Source: Zhongshania aquatica
GTDB taxonomy: Bacteria; Pseudomonadota; Gammaproteobacteria; Pseudomonadales; Spongiibacteraceae
Length of the DNA: 64,000 nucleotides
Direction of reading: 5' to 3'
Assembly (NCBI RefSeq): GCF_027257955.1
Contig: NZ_JANZNQ010000003.1
Span: forward strand, 230,036 to 294,035
Below, one piece after another: positions 25,864 through 34,736 of the stretch. The position numbers and the translations under genes were made by a program. Below the pieces are notes generated by a model that was not told the DNA's origin, did not search any database, and saw nothing but the letters and a program-made list of their open reading frames with translations. Numbering within the stretch: the first letter of the stretch is position 1; each line of letters opens with the position of its first letter.

Positions 25864-26730
25864 ATGTTATGGATTGCACTCGCTTTACTCCTGGTTGGTC
25901 TGGCCTTTGTTGTGCTAATGATCATCAGCGGGGAATCTGACACACCTGCGCCGGAAGATGAGTTAGTCCCGAACTCAGCTGGGCCCAAGCTTCCTGCGGC
26001 ACTGGAAAACTACCTAGGCAGTAATGGCGTTGAATTACCACCTGCTATTGTTTACGCAGGTATAGCCATTACCGTTACCGGCGTCGCCCTAAGCATAATC
26101 GCGCTCCCGCTAAAGGTTGGTGTTCTAGCTGCTGTCGGTGTTCTATTTGTCGCCTTCTCGATGGTGAAGATTATCGGTGCGCAACGACGCGCTAAAATGC
26201 TGAGCCAACTCCCCTCTTTTATTAACCAAGTAACCCGCCGTCTATCTGCGGGTATTTCTGTAGAAAATGCCTTTGCGGACTCCGTAGAAACACTAGAGCG
26301 CCCCCTTGGCACGGTAATGAGGCGAGTTGTTCGCAGAGTCCACTACGGTTACGACCTGCACCAAGCCTTCGAGCGTGAAGCGCGTGTCAATCAACTTGAT
26401 GAATTCGATGTGCTTGCGACTGCATTGCGAATCAACGAGCAGTACGGTGGCAGCATCCGCTCCATTCTTGACGATATTGTCGACATCCTACGTATGCAGG
26501 ACTCCGGTAAGCGTGAACTCAGTGCCATGACTGGCGAAACACGAGTGACTGCAGCTATTTTGGCCGCGCTTCCACCAGGAATTGCAGCATTCACTTTTTA
26601 CAGTAACCCGAAGTTTCTAACCGATATGTGGAATAGCGCCGGGGGACAGCAGACACTTATGGTTGCCGTTACCATGCAAGTGCTCGGTGTTATCGTCTTA
26701 TGGCGCATGATCAAATCAATCGGGGCCTAA
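25864..26730 (+). CDS. tadB: Tad inner-membrane platform protein TadB
   Basis: 288 residues with the TadB layout: an N-terminal TM (LLVGLAFVVLMII), a TM pair near residues 62-100, a cytoplasmic GSPII_F domain (FINQVTRRLSAGISVENAFADS, EFDVLATALRINEQYGGSIRSILDDI) and C-terminal TMs. It works with TadC as the membrane base on which TadA acts. RBS GGGAG; 17 bp after tadA. Confidence 0.92.
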   Translation: MLWIALALLLVGLAFVVLMIISGESDTPAPEDELVPNSAGPKLPAALENYLGSNGVELPPAIVYAGIAITVTGVALSIIALPLKVGVLAAVGVLFVAFSMVKIIGAQRRAKMLSQLPSFINQVTRRLSAGISVENAFADSVETLERPLGTVMRRVVRRVHYGYDLHQAFEREARVNQLDEFDVLATALRINEQYGGSIRSILDDIVDILRMQDSGKRELSAMTGETRVTAAILAALPPGIAAFTFYSNPKFLTDMWNSAGGQQTLMVAVTMQVLGVIVLWRMIKSIGA

Positions 26731-26740
26731 GGAGAAGAAC

Positions 26741-27610
26741 ATGGAAGCACATCACCTTTACTACATTATCGGCGCAGTGATTCTTTGCACCGCGCCCGTA
26801 CTCCTCTTGGCCATAGCGCATGTTGAAACCGCTTCTTCTGGGAAGTCTGAGGAGTTTGAATTTAGCTCAAAGGATATTTGGCGGCAATTAAGAGAGGAAA
26901 ACACCCATATCGCATCTTTGTCGCAACTTTTAAGACGCGCCGGATTGCTGAATACTGAACAGCAGGTAAATACCATCTCGATAACGCTGGTCGCCATTAT
27001 CACCATTGCTTTATGCCTCGGTATATATACATATTTCAATGGAACCCCCCCAACCACCATACTATTTATCATTACTATCGGCTTTGTGCTGTTGGCCTAT
27101 CTGTCTTATTTCTTCTTGAAGAAAATAGCTGAAAGTCGGCAGGAAAAATTAAATCAGGAGACACTGATACTGGTACAAACTACAAGGATGCTATGGCGCG
27201 TGGGATTATCACTACCTAAAACTTTGGCGATTATTTGCGATCAATTGCGCAACCTAGCACCAACCTGCTCACAAGAGCTGCAGTTGGCGGTGAACAAGAT
27301 CGAATCAGGCCAGAGCCAAGAAGAAGCATTGTACGAATTAATCGGTTGCACCAATGCAGAAGGCTTCAAAGAGTATTTAATTGTAGTTCGTCAGCAGGCC
27401 ATAACCGGCGGCAGTATTGATAAGGCATTGGATGAACTTTATAAACTATTACAAAACAGACGGAAATTAGACTTGCAGGAACAGGTTAATAAGATGTCAG
27501 GAAAGATGTCGTTAGTGATGATGGTATTCTTATTCCCCGCCCTTCTTATTGTTGTTGCCGGCCCCGCTTTAGTATCAATTTCTACCGCATTAGGAAATTT
27601 AGGAAATTAG
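26741..27610 (+). CDS. tadC: Tad inner-membrane platform protein TadC
   Basis: 289 residues, similar in layout to TadB: TM at the N-terminus, a TM pair near 82-125, a GSPII_F cytoplasmic segment (RMLWRVGLSLPKTLAIICDQL, QQAITGGSIDKALDELYKLLQ) and a final TM (MMVFLFPALLIVVAGPALVSI). RBS AAGGAG; 10 bp after tadB. Confidence 0.92.
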   Translation: MEAHHLYYIIGAVILCTAPVLLLAIAHVETASSGKSEEFEFSSKDIWRQLREENTHIASLSQLLRRAGLLNTEQQVNTISITLVAIITIALCLGIYTYFNGTPPTTILFIITIGFVLLAYLSYFFLKKIAESRQEKLNQETLILVQTTRMLWRVGLSLPKTLAIICDQLRNLAPTCSQELQLAVNKIESGQSQEEALYELIGCTNAEGFKEYLIVVRQQAITGGSIDKALDELYKLLQNRRKLDLQEQVNKMSGKMSLVMMVFLFPALLIVVAGPALVSISTALGNLGN

Positions 27611-27626
27611 CGCAGGAGCGTATTGC

Positions 27627-28328
27627 ATGATCAAAGATAAGCTTTCAATTTGCAGTTTAACGCTCGTTTTATTAAGCGGTTGTGCGAGCATGCCTTCGTC
27701 ACAACAAGCATCGGTAGGCAACTGTGATATTCCTGTCAGCAAAAAAGAAAGTGTCACGCTCGATCTCATCGAGCAGCAAGTTGCCGAAAAACAATATTAC
27801 TCAGCGCTCGCTTACCTCGAGAAAGCCCCTGACAGCTCTCCCCGCGTGCTTCGACTGCGCGCGGAAGCACAGCGTAATACTGGTATGCTCAACGAAGCCT
27901 ATGAAAGCTATCGAAACCTCAGCCTAACGTGTATGGCAGCCTATGGACATGCGGGCATGGCCAAAATACTCGCCGTTAGGGGAGATATACCCCAGGCTCA
28001 TCAGCAGATGCTAAAAGCCCGCCGGTTGGCGCCAAGCAATGCGGATATACGCAATGACTACGGTTTCATCCTACTTGCACACAAAGACTTCAAAGGTGCG
28101 CAGCGTGAATTCATGACGGCACTCCAATTACAGCCAGGACATCCTGTGGCCATAAGAAATATGGTAATGAGCCTGATTTTAGGAGGCGATAGCAGAACCG
28201 CATTACGTATGGCAAAAAACAACGGCATCCCTTCAGAAGAATTCAGACAATTACTCAGTCAAGCCAATGCCTTTAAAGAACCGGCCATCGCCGGCAGCAA
28301 CAACCGTAAGCAAGGAGCACCACTATGA
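27627..28328 (+). CDS. tadD: TPR lipoprotein TadD
   Basis: 233 residues. The lipobox LLSGC places the lipidated Cys at residue 19. About three TPR-like helical pairs cover residues 50-190 (YYSALAYLEKAP, MLNEAYESYRNLS, IPQAHQQMLKARRLAPSNADIRNDYGFILLAHKDFKGAQREF). TadD is the pilotin-like TPR lipoprotein needed for secretin assembly in Tad systems. It overlaps the next gene by 4 bp. Confidence 0.9.
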   Translation: MIKDKLSICSLTLVLLSGCASMPSSQQASVGNCDIPVSKKESVTLDLIEQQVAEKQYYSALAYLEKAPDSSPRVLRLRAEAQRNTGMLNEAYESYRNLSLTCMAAYGHAGMAKILAVRGDIPQAHQQMLKARRLAPSNADIRNDYGFILLAHKDFKGAQREFMTALQLQPGHPVAIRNMVMSLILGGDSRTALRMAKNNGIPSEEFRQLLSQANAFKEPAIAGSNNRKQGAPL

Positions 28329-28594
28329 AAAAACTAACTACGGCCTGTTTTTTTATCGCGTCAATGACATCAGCTACTGTGTTCGCAGAGCCAGAGGTTA
28401 TTTATACCGAAAATCCAGCACCGCAAACCGCAACTCACCGCCTTCTTGAGATGCAGCGTTCGGGGCAAAATGCCAGTACAGAAGAACAACACCTAAGCGG
28501 CAAGGTAAGTACCGAAGTGTATAACCGCTACGTGAGAAGCTTCTCGCAATCTATTCCAGATAGTTTTATCGAAGATACCTTCACCGAAGAGTAG
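28325..28594 (+). CDS. Small exported DUF3613-type protein of the tad locus
   Basis: 89 residues. A signal peptide MKKLTTACFFIASMTSATVFA is followed by a short helical region THRLLEMQRSGQNASTEEQHLSGKVSTEVYNRYVRSFSQSIP. This matches the DUF3613 pattern (LLxxQRxGxxAS...LxGxxxxxxYxRYxxSF) found next to tadD/tadG in Pseudomonas and Burkholderia-type loci. Function unknown; periplasmic. Translationally coupled to tadD (ATGA overlap) and 5 bp before the tadG-like gene. Confidence 0.8.
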   Translation: MKKLTTACFFIASMTSATVFAEPEVIYTENPAPQTATHRLLEMQRSGQNASTEEQHLSGKVSTEVYNRYVRSFSQSIPDSFIEDTFTEE

Positions 28595-28599
28595 TCAAC

Positions 28600-30576
28600 A
28601 TGCAAATGCAGCGACCACAATTGAATCGTTCACCGCAAAGACAACGAGGCGTTACTACCATCCTTGCCGTCTTAATGATGCTGAGTCTATTTACTTTTCT
28701 CGCAGTGGTTACTGATACTGGTCGACTCTATCTTGCAAAAAGATCGCTGCAAAAAGATGCTGATCTAGCCGCAATGGAAACTGCGCTGCGCTATTGCCGA
28801 GATCAAAGTCTAGATGTTGAAGCAATGACCTTGGCCGATTTAGATGTACTCTCACCTGCGAGAAATAACTTCAAAGGAAACAATACAAACAGTACAGTTA
28901 CCATGACGAGAGTGGACAATGCCGTGACGGCATCCATATCATACCGTGTTCCAGCCTCGCTATTCGAACAACTACTTCCTAGCGATGACAATGAAATCAA
29001 TCTTACCGCAAGTGCTACCGCAAAAGCCTGTGAGCCCTCTGCGAAACTAGGCATAAGTACGAACTTACTAGAAGTCAATTTACTAAATGGCGTACTTGGC
29101 GAGCTCCTTGGTACAAATATCGCCCTTACCCTCGCAAGCTGGCAAGGACTAGCAGATGTTGATATTAACTTACTAGACTTTACCAATGCGTTAGCGAGTG
29201 TCGGTATTTCAGTTGCTCAAGATGGACTTATCACCGGAACAGCCAGTGTCGCAGATATCTTAGATGTAGCAGCAACCGTACTAAGTAACGCGGGCGGAGA
29301 CAGTGCTGTCGCCGCATCAATTTTAGAAAACGAAATAGTCGACCAAGTTATCGCATCTCCAAATATTGCGCTTGGGTCAATACTATCTGTAGCAAGTACC
29401 GACCCAGACTCTGCACTTGATGTTGGTCTAAACGTCTTAGATTTAGTCAAGGGAGTCATTTACTTAGGTGGAAAAGACAATGAAACCGTTGTCGACGTAC
29501 CTATAGCCCTCCTCGGACTTGCCGACGTCGTCGTTAAATTACAGATAACAGAAGCACCACAGTTCGCGATAGGCAATCCAGAGCTGGCGAAAGCAGACCC
29601 TTACGGTAACAATGCCATCTATGTACAGACTGCGCAAATCAAAACATTTATTTCTTTGGAGTTACCCATTCTAGGCACCTTAGACAGCGTGCTTACTAAC
29701 CCCTTAATTTCGGACATCACTGATACGGCCAACAGCTTGCTATCGCTAAATCTTATCGACGTTTTAGGAGATATCCTATGCCTCGTAGGTTGTGTGCAAG
29801 AGAAAGATAAAGTCGATATCGACTTTCTTTCGACACCGCGAGTAGATATTGCTGTCTATGGTGGCAGAGGAGAAGCCAGAGTCACAGATTATAAGTGTGA
29901 TGGTGGAAAATCACTTGATGTTGATACAACGACATCCACTCTTAGTGTAGTTTTGGGGCAGTTTGGTGACAACGTAGCAGAAGCTGAAAGTAATGTATTT
30001 TCGACAAGCCCACTTGTTCCCGAGCCATTACCTATATTAGATATCGGCAGCGTGCATGTTAAGAAAACCTGTGTTTTGGCTATTTGTAGCTATCAATACA
30101 AAAAAGGATCTGGCTGGACTTCCGATATAAATCAAGCTGACAGACAAGCGTATACTGGTGGCGGTATAGGGCTAGCACTTGACACAGAAGTTGTTGGTGA
30201 CGGGCCAACGGGTCAAACTATATCTGACAATCCTGACGCTACTTGCCTTCCTGGCGTAAAAGATGAACTTAATTTCAACTGTGCAGATTTTGAAGCTACA
30301 GACCCGCTCTCAAGTTTAGTAACTACCCTATCCGGTGTGCAACCAGAGTTTTATACGCCATCAAACGGTAATGTGCTAGGCACCGTAACGAGTTTAGTTG
30401 GCGCAACAGCGAACACATTAATCTCGACCATAAGCTCATTAATAAGCTCCACCTTGTCGCCAATTCTTGACCCCGTGTTAAATTCTTTACTGAAAACACT
30501 GGGTGTATCACTGGCAAATGCAGAAGTCGGCGCCGCACTCACCTGTGAAAATGACAAAGTCAGATTAACAAATTAA
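28600..30576 (+). CDS. tadG: TadG-like pilus assembly protein
   Basis: 658 residues. The N-terminus QRQRGVTTILAVLMMLSLFTFLAVVTDTGRLYLAKRSLQKDADLAAMETALRYC is the TadG N-terminal domain: one TM, then the DxGR..Y..R..LQ.AAD-like block. The rest is a long periplasmic region rich in Leu/Val/Asp/Thr (for example LLEVNLLNGVLGELLG), with cysteine pairs near residues 390-400 and 485-500 and a C-terminal Leu/Ser-rich helix segment. It probably anchors or caps the pilus machine. It is the last gene in the tad set; 311 bp of non-coding DNA follow. Confidence 0.82.
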   Translation: MQMQRPQLNRSPQRQRGVTTILAVLMMLSLFTFLAVVTDTGRLYLAKRSLQKDADLAAMETALRYCRDQSLDVEAMTLADLDVLSPARNNFKGNNTNSTVTMTRVDNAVTASISYRVPASLFEQLLPSDDNEINLTASATAKACEPSAKLGISTNLLEVNLLNGVLGELLGTNIALTLASWQGLADVDINLLDFTNALASVGISVAQDGLITGTASVADILDVAATVLSNAGGDSAVAASILENEIVDQVIASPNIALGSILSVASTDPDSALDVGLNVLDLVKGVIYLGGKDNETVVDVPIALLGLADVVVKLQITEAPQFAIGNPELAKADPYGNNAIYVQTAQIKTFISLELPILGTLDSVLTNPLISDITDTANSLLSLNLIDVLGDILCLVGCVQEKDKVDIDFLSTPRVDIAVYGGRGEARVTDYKCDGGKSLDVDTTTSTLSVVLGQFGDNVAEAESNVFSTSPLVPEPLPILDIGSVHVKKTCVLAICSYQYKKGSGWTSDINQADRQAYTGGGIGLALDTEVVGDGPTGQTISDNPDATCLPGVKDELNFNCADFEATDPLSSLVTTLSGVQPEFYTPSNGNVLGTVTSLVGATANTLISTISSLISSTLSPILDPVLNSLLKTLGVSLANAEVGAALTCENDKVRLTN

Positions 30577-30887
30577 GAGCCCCCTCCAACTCCTTTATCT
30601 GCAAAAACGGACGCGTCCCTCAACCGGAAGCGTCCCAGCTTGAATAGGATGTCGTCAAACACATAAGCTATAGTCTCGCCATCGTTGCAGGGTAGACGCC
30701 CCGAAGACGGAATAGCGAACTGCCCGTTTGTGCATTTTTTGCCGCCCCACCCGCTTTGCCGTCCGTATTTATAACGATTATTATTCTATTTCCTGCATGT
30801 TCAAATACACGTATTGTTAACATCAAATTAATGTATCAAACATAATACTCAAGCCAGACTAAATCCCAGAGTACATTTCAAATTGTA
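30577..30887. other. 311-bp intergenic region after tadG
   Basis: No supported ORF. A short inverted repeat GGACGC...GCGTCC lies near 30610-30635 without a following T-run, so it is a doubtful terminator for tadG. The second half (30770-30880) is very AT-rich and probably holds the promoter of the PAP2 gene. I see no riboswitch fold I can name. Confidence 0.4.
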
Positions 30888-31973
30888 ATGAGTAGTATCA
30901 GGATCAATATTAAAAAAGCCGTGAACTCTGACAGAGTTTTTTTGCTGTGCGTTTCAGTTTACGTCCTAGGTACATATTGCTTTGCGAGTTACCACGGTCT
31001 ACATGACCGATTTTCTGCCGTAATGTATGTCATTCCTGCCGTACTACAGTTCTTTACAATAGGAATGCTTTTTTACGCATTTTATATTCTGTACGTGATG
31101 ATAAAAATTCGGCCTCAAAAGCTATTCGCTTATCTTCGGCTAGAATTAAAAAAGTGGTTACTAAACTATCAGTTTGTTCGCGGCAGTGTTAACTATGTGG
31201 CGATATGTATCTTTCTATCTGCAATGACATCGTTTAAATCACTTATTCCTGATATAAATTCATTTAGCTGGGATCCCGCACTCGCTAATTTTGATCGTCA
31301 ATTACACGGTGGTCTCGCGCCTTGGGAAATCATTCAGCCTCTAGTTGGCATGCCGGTCATTAGCCATTTTATCGATATCATTTACGGCGCGTGGTTTGTC
31401 GTTATGCTGACTGCCGTTTTTTGGTTTATTTTTATCTCTAAAAATGAACAACTAAGAAGGCAGTTCCTGCTCACCTATATATTATCTTGGGCAATTAATG
31501 GAACAGTTCTCGCTGTGTTTTTTTCATCGGTCGGCCCAGCATTTTTCGCTAACGTTTATCCCGAGACCATAAACCCATACCAAGGCTTAATGGCCTACCT
31601 AAACAATGCTGATGCGAGCTATCCTTTGGTCGCCCTAGAGGCCCAAAAGATGCTATGGGAATTCTATCAAAGCTCCGCACTGGGAACCGCCGGAGGAATT
31701 TCATCAATGCCAAGTATGCATGTATCCATTGCATTCTTGATACTTTTGGCATGCTGGCGCGCACACTATTTTGCGCCAAAGGTATTTGGGAGTATTTTTC
31801 TCGCATTAATACTCATTGGCTCAGTTCACCTAGGTTGGCACTATGCTATTGATGGGTACTTATCTATTGTCACAACCCTAATGATTTGGAAGTTAAGTGC
31901 ATACCTAGTCTCCAATGAAATCACCAAACCAGTGACTTGCGAAGTAATTGAGAGGAAAACAGACCCTGCTTAA
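30888..31973 (+). CDS. PAP2-superfamily membrane phosphatase/phosphotransferase
   Basis: 361 residues with about six to eight TM segments. The PAP2 motifs are visible near the C-terminus: SSMPSMH (C2, PSxH) around residue 270, and HLGWHYAIDG (C3, His and Asp) around residues 311-321. Family members dephosphorylate or transfer phosphoryl headgroups of lipids; the layout resembles inositolphosphorylceramide-synthase-like (Aur1-type) members, but the substrate cannot be read from sequence. The start ATG has no clear Shine-Dalgarno. It sits between tadG and a pilU-type gene on the same strand. Confidence 0.8.
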   Translation: MSSIRINIKKAVNSDRVFLLCVSVYVLGTYCFASYHGLHDRFSAVMYVIPAVLQFFTIGMLFYAFYILYVMIKIRPQKLFAYLRLELKKWLLNYQFVRGSVNYVAICIFLSAMTSFKSLIPDINSFSWDPALANFDRQLHGGLAPWEIIQPLVGMPVISHFIDIIYGAWFVVMLTAVFWFIFISKNEQLRRQFLLTYILSWAINGTVLAVFFSSVGPAFFANVYPETINPYQGLMAYLNNADASYPLVALEAQKMLWEFYQSSALGTAGGISSMPSMHVSIAFLILLACWRAHYFAPKVFGSIFLALILIGSVHLGWHYAIDGYLSIVTTLMIWKLSAYLVSNEITKPVTCEVIERKTDPA

Positions 31974-32164
31974 AATAAGCATTCGGATTTGGCAAATTGA
32001 TAAACAATATACTTCATCAAAAAATTGCCATGTGCTAAGTTCATATCATTCCAAGCTGCCTAAATCCGCGGCTAAGCATATGAAAAATTATAATACTCCT
32101 AATGGAATTGGACTTAATTTCATACCGACTCATTCTCTTTTCCGTCAAAGGGCTACCAAATAAC

Positions 32165-33328
32165 ATGACATTCGATGACTTTCTAACAATCCTCGCTAAG
32201 AACGACGGCTCAGACCTATTTTTGAGTACCGGTGCTCCGGCTTGCGCGAAATTTCATGGCAAGTTGAAACCTCTTCAAAAAGAACCTTTTTTGCCTGGCG
32301 ACATAAAAGCTATTGCCTATTCAATCATGGATAGTGAGCAAGTCATCGAGTTTGAGCAGGAATTAGAAATGAACCTGGCTTACCACATACCGGGTATCGG
32401 TCGCTTTCGAGTAAATATATTTAAACAGCGAAACGAAATTTCGATTGTCGCGCGAAACATCGTAACCGAGATTCCGAACGTTGATGCATTGGGTCTCCCC
32501 CCAATTCTTAAAGATGTGGTGATGACGAAACGTGGACTGGTGTTATTCGTAGGTGCAACAGGTTCTGGTAAATCAACGTCTCTAGCCGCCTTAATAGATC
32601 ACCGCAACACCAATAGCAGCGGTCATATTATTACCATTGAAGACCCTATTGAATTCCTCCATCGCCATAAGCGCAGCATCATCAATCAGCGTGAAATTGG
32701 GATGGACACCAGAAGCTTTCACCAAGCGCTAAAGAACACATTAAGACAGGCACCAGATGTTATTTTGATCGGTGAGATTCGCGACAGAGAAACCATGGAA
32801 CACGCCCTTGCCTTTGCTGAAACCGGGCATCTCTGTATATCTACCTTACATGCTAACAACGCAAACCAAGCCCTAGATCGCATCATTAACTTTTTCCCAG
32901 AAGAACGTCGCAATCAACTATTACTCGACTTATCACTAAATTTAAAGTGCTTTGTATCCCAGCGTTTGGTACCTACTATGGACGGAAAACGCGCCGCGGC
33001 GATCGAGATTTTATTGGGCACACCAACGGTTGCCCAAGCGATACATAAAGGCGAAATCGAAATCATTAAAGAGATCATGGCTAAGTCTGAAAATGTGGGA
33101 ATGCAGACCTTTGACGCCGCACTGTTCAAACTTTATGAAGAAGGAAAAATCTCGTTTGAGGAGGCGCTCAAAAATGCCGATTCAGCGAACAATCTACGAC
33201 TGAGAATTAAACTGTATAGCAGTCGTGGCCTGCCTGCAGGTGAAACTGCTGAGGTAGAAAAAGAAGAAAAGACCAGCTCCTTCTCGCTCAGCATTGAATC
33301 TGATGACGACGTGGATATGGAGCAATAG
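32165..33328 (+). CDS. pilU: Type IV pilus retraction ATPase, PilU family
   Basis: 387 residues from the ATG at 32165 (MTFDDFLTILAKNDGSDLFLSTGAP). The upstream 63 bases of open frame are AT-rich and do not match the family. Walker A GATGSGKSTS, the Asp box IITIEDPIEFLH, Walker B VILIGEIRDRETMEHALAFAETGH and the His box STLHANNANQALDRIINFFP are present. PilU is the auxiliary retraction ATPase that works with PilT in type IVa pili. No pilT is beside it, unlike the common pilT-pilU pair. Convergent with recA. Confidence 0.85.
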   Translation: MTFDDFLTILAKNDGSDLFLSTGAPACAKFHGKLKPLQKEPFLPGDIKAIAYSIMDSEQVIEFEQELEMNLAYHIPGIGRFRVNIFKQRNEISIVARNIVTEIPNVDALGLPPILKDVVMTKRGLVLFVGATGSGKSTSLAALIDHRNTNSSGHIITIEDPIEFLHRHKRSIINQREIGMDTRSFHQALKNTLRQAPDVILIGEIRDRETMEHALAFAETGHLCISTLHANNANQALDRIINFFPEERRNQLLLDLSLNLKCFVSQRLVPTMDGKRAAAIEILLGTPTVAQAIHKGEIEIIKEIMAKSENVGMQTFDAALFKLYEEGKISFEEALKNADSANNLRLRIKLYSSRGLPAGETAEVEKEEKTSSFSLSIESDDDVDMEQ

Positions 33329-33375
33329 TGAATTACCCCGGTGGCTGAACATGCCGCCTTAACATCGCAAATATA

Positions 33376-33410
33376 AAAAAGGCTGACGGCAAAAATGCAC
33401 GTCAGCCTTT
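33376..33410 (-). terminator. Rho-independent terminator after recA
   Basis: Arms AAAGGCTGACG / CGTCAGCCTTT with an 11-base loop, followed on the reverse strand by TTTTTTATAT. It lies 28 bp behind the recA stop and may also serve pilU on the + strand. Confidence 0.88.
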
Positions 33411-33437
33411 AATAAAAACCACCCTGAACTAAAACGA

Positions 33438-34466
33438 CTACTCAGCGACTGTCTCTTCAGCAACTTTCTTTGCCGTAGGTTTCGGCAGCAACTGCTCGCG
33501 GATGTTACCTTCAATCTCAGCGGCTATTTCAGGATTTTCACCAAGATACTTCGCTGCGTTGGCTTTACCCTGACCGATCTTATCACCCTTGTAGGCGTAC
33601 CAAGCACCTGACTTATCGACCAAGCCCAATTTAACACCCAGATCGATAACTTCGCCCAAACGATAAATACCGCGGCCATAAAGAATTTGAAACTCAGCTT
33701 GTTTGAACGGTGGCGATACTTTGTTTTTCACCACTTTGACGCGTGTTTCATTACCCGTCACCTCTTCACCCTCTTTCACCGCACCAATGCGGCGAATATC
33801 TAAGCGAACAGAGGCGTAAAACTTAAGCGCATTACCACCTGAGGTTGTTTCTGGGTTACCAAACATGACACCGATTTTCATACGAATCTGGTTGATGAAG
33901 ATAACCAAAGTATTGGTTTGTTTAATGCTACCGGTCAGTTTACGGAGGGCTTGTGACATCAAGCGCGCCTGCAAACCAACGTGCGAGTCGCCCATATCGC
34001 CTTCAATTTCAGCCTTCGGCACCAGGGCGGCAACTGAGTCAATAACGATGACATCAACTGAGCCAGACCGCACCAGCATGTCAGTAATTTCTAAGGCTTG
34101 TTCACCAGTATCAGGCTGAGATACCAGCAAATCATCCAAATTAACCCCAAGCTTCTCTGCATACTGAGGATCAAGTGCGTGTTCCGCATCTACAATCGCT
34201 ACTGTTTTGCCGGCTTTTTGCGCTTCGGCCATAACTTGTAAACATAGTGTCGTTTTACCTGAGGACTCAGGCCCGAAGATTTCCACAACACGCCCATAGG
34301 GCAAGCCACCTATTCCAAGGGCGATATCAAGGCCTAGTGACCCGGTTGACACCGAGGGCATCACTTCACGTGAGCTATCGCCCATTTTCATGATTGAACC
34401 CTTACCGAATTGACGCTCAATCTGACCTAGCGCTGATTCCAGTGCCTTCTGTTTGTTAGGATCCAT
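33438..34466 (-). CDS. recA: Recombinase RecA
   Basis: 342 residues. Walker A is [10 protein letters not shown], Walker [13 protein letters not shown], with the L1/L2 loops ([18 protein letters not shown] and [36 protein letters not shown]) and the C-terminal acidic tail ending VAEETVAE. It forms the strand-exchange filament and the LexA co-protease. Its promoter carries a LexA box (34533-34552). Unusually, recX is not directly behind it. Confidence 0.97.
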   Translation of the reverse strand: MDPNKQKALESALGQIERQFGKGSIMKMGDSSREVMPSVSTGSLGLDIALGIGGLPYGRVVEIFGPESSGKTTLCLQVMAEAQKAGKTVAIVDAEHALDPQYAEKLGVNLDDLLVSQPDTGEQALEITDMLVRSGSVDVIVIDSVAALVPKAEIEGDMGDSHVGLQARLMSQALRKLTGSIKQTNTLVIFINQIRMKIGVMFGNPETTSGGNALKFYASVRLDIRRIGAVKEGEEVTGNETRVKVVKNKVSPPFKQAEFQILYGRGIYRLGEVIDLGVKLGLVDKSGAWYAYKGDKIGQGKANAAKYLGENPEIAAEIEGNIREQLLPKPTAKKVAEETVAE

Positions 34467-34532
34467 GTGCTCTCTACCCTTTGTGGAATTTGATATTTAA
34501 CAGTGACGGCGACGGTTATCCCTCAGCCACAC

Positions 34533-34571
34533 AACTGTATATATAATCAGTATTATGAGTGCGCTTGTCAA
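34533..34571 (-). promoter_or_regulatory. recA promoter with LexA (SOS) box
   Basis: On the reverse strand, a perfect -35 TTGACA (34566-34571), a 17-bp spacer and -10 GATTAT (34543-34548) are followed by recA 70-odd bases later. The sequence CTG-N10-CAG (34535-34550) is an almost consensus LexA operator with an AT-rich core, and it overlaps the -10. LexA bound here would block RNA polymerase directly. Confidence 0.88.
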
Positions 34572-34736
34572 TGCCCGCTTAGGATTTCTTTATAAACCAT
34601 CAAAGACTGTTAAAACAATATGCAAAATTAGGCCTTTAATGGCTGATAGTAACACTTTGTTTCGTAGCGCAAATGGGAATTGTGCTAGAGTTCGCCACTT
34701 AATTTTAATGCTCCAATGTTACAGATCAGGCCCTTT

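Noticed and set aside
30577..30887. Riboswitch upstream of the PAP2 gene
   Set aside because: I could not fit a known consensus (including c-di-GMP type I); only short unpaired repeats were seen.
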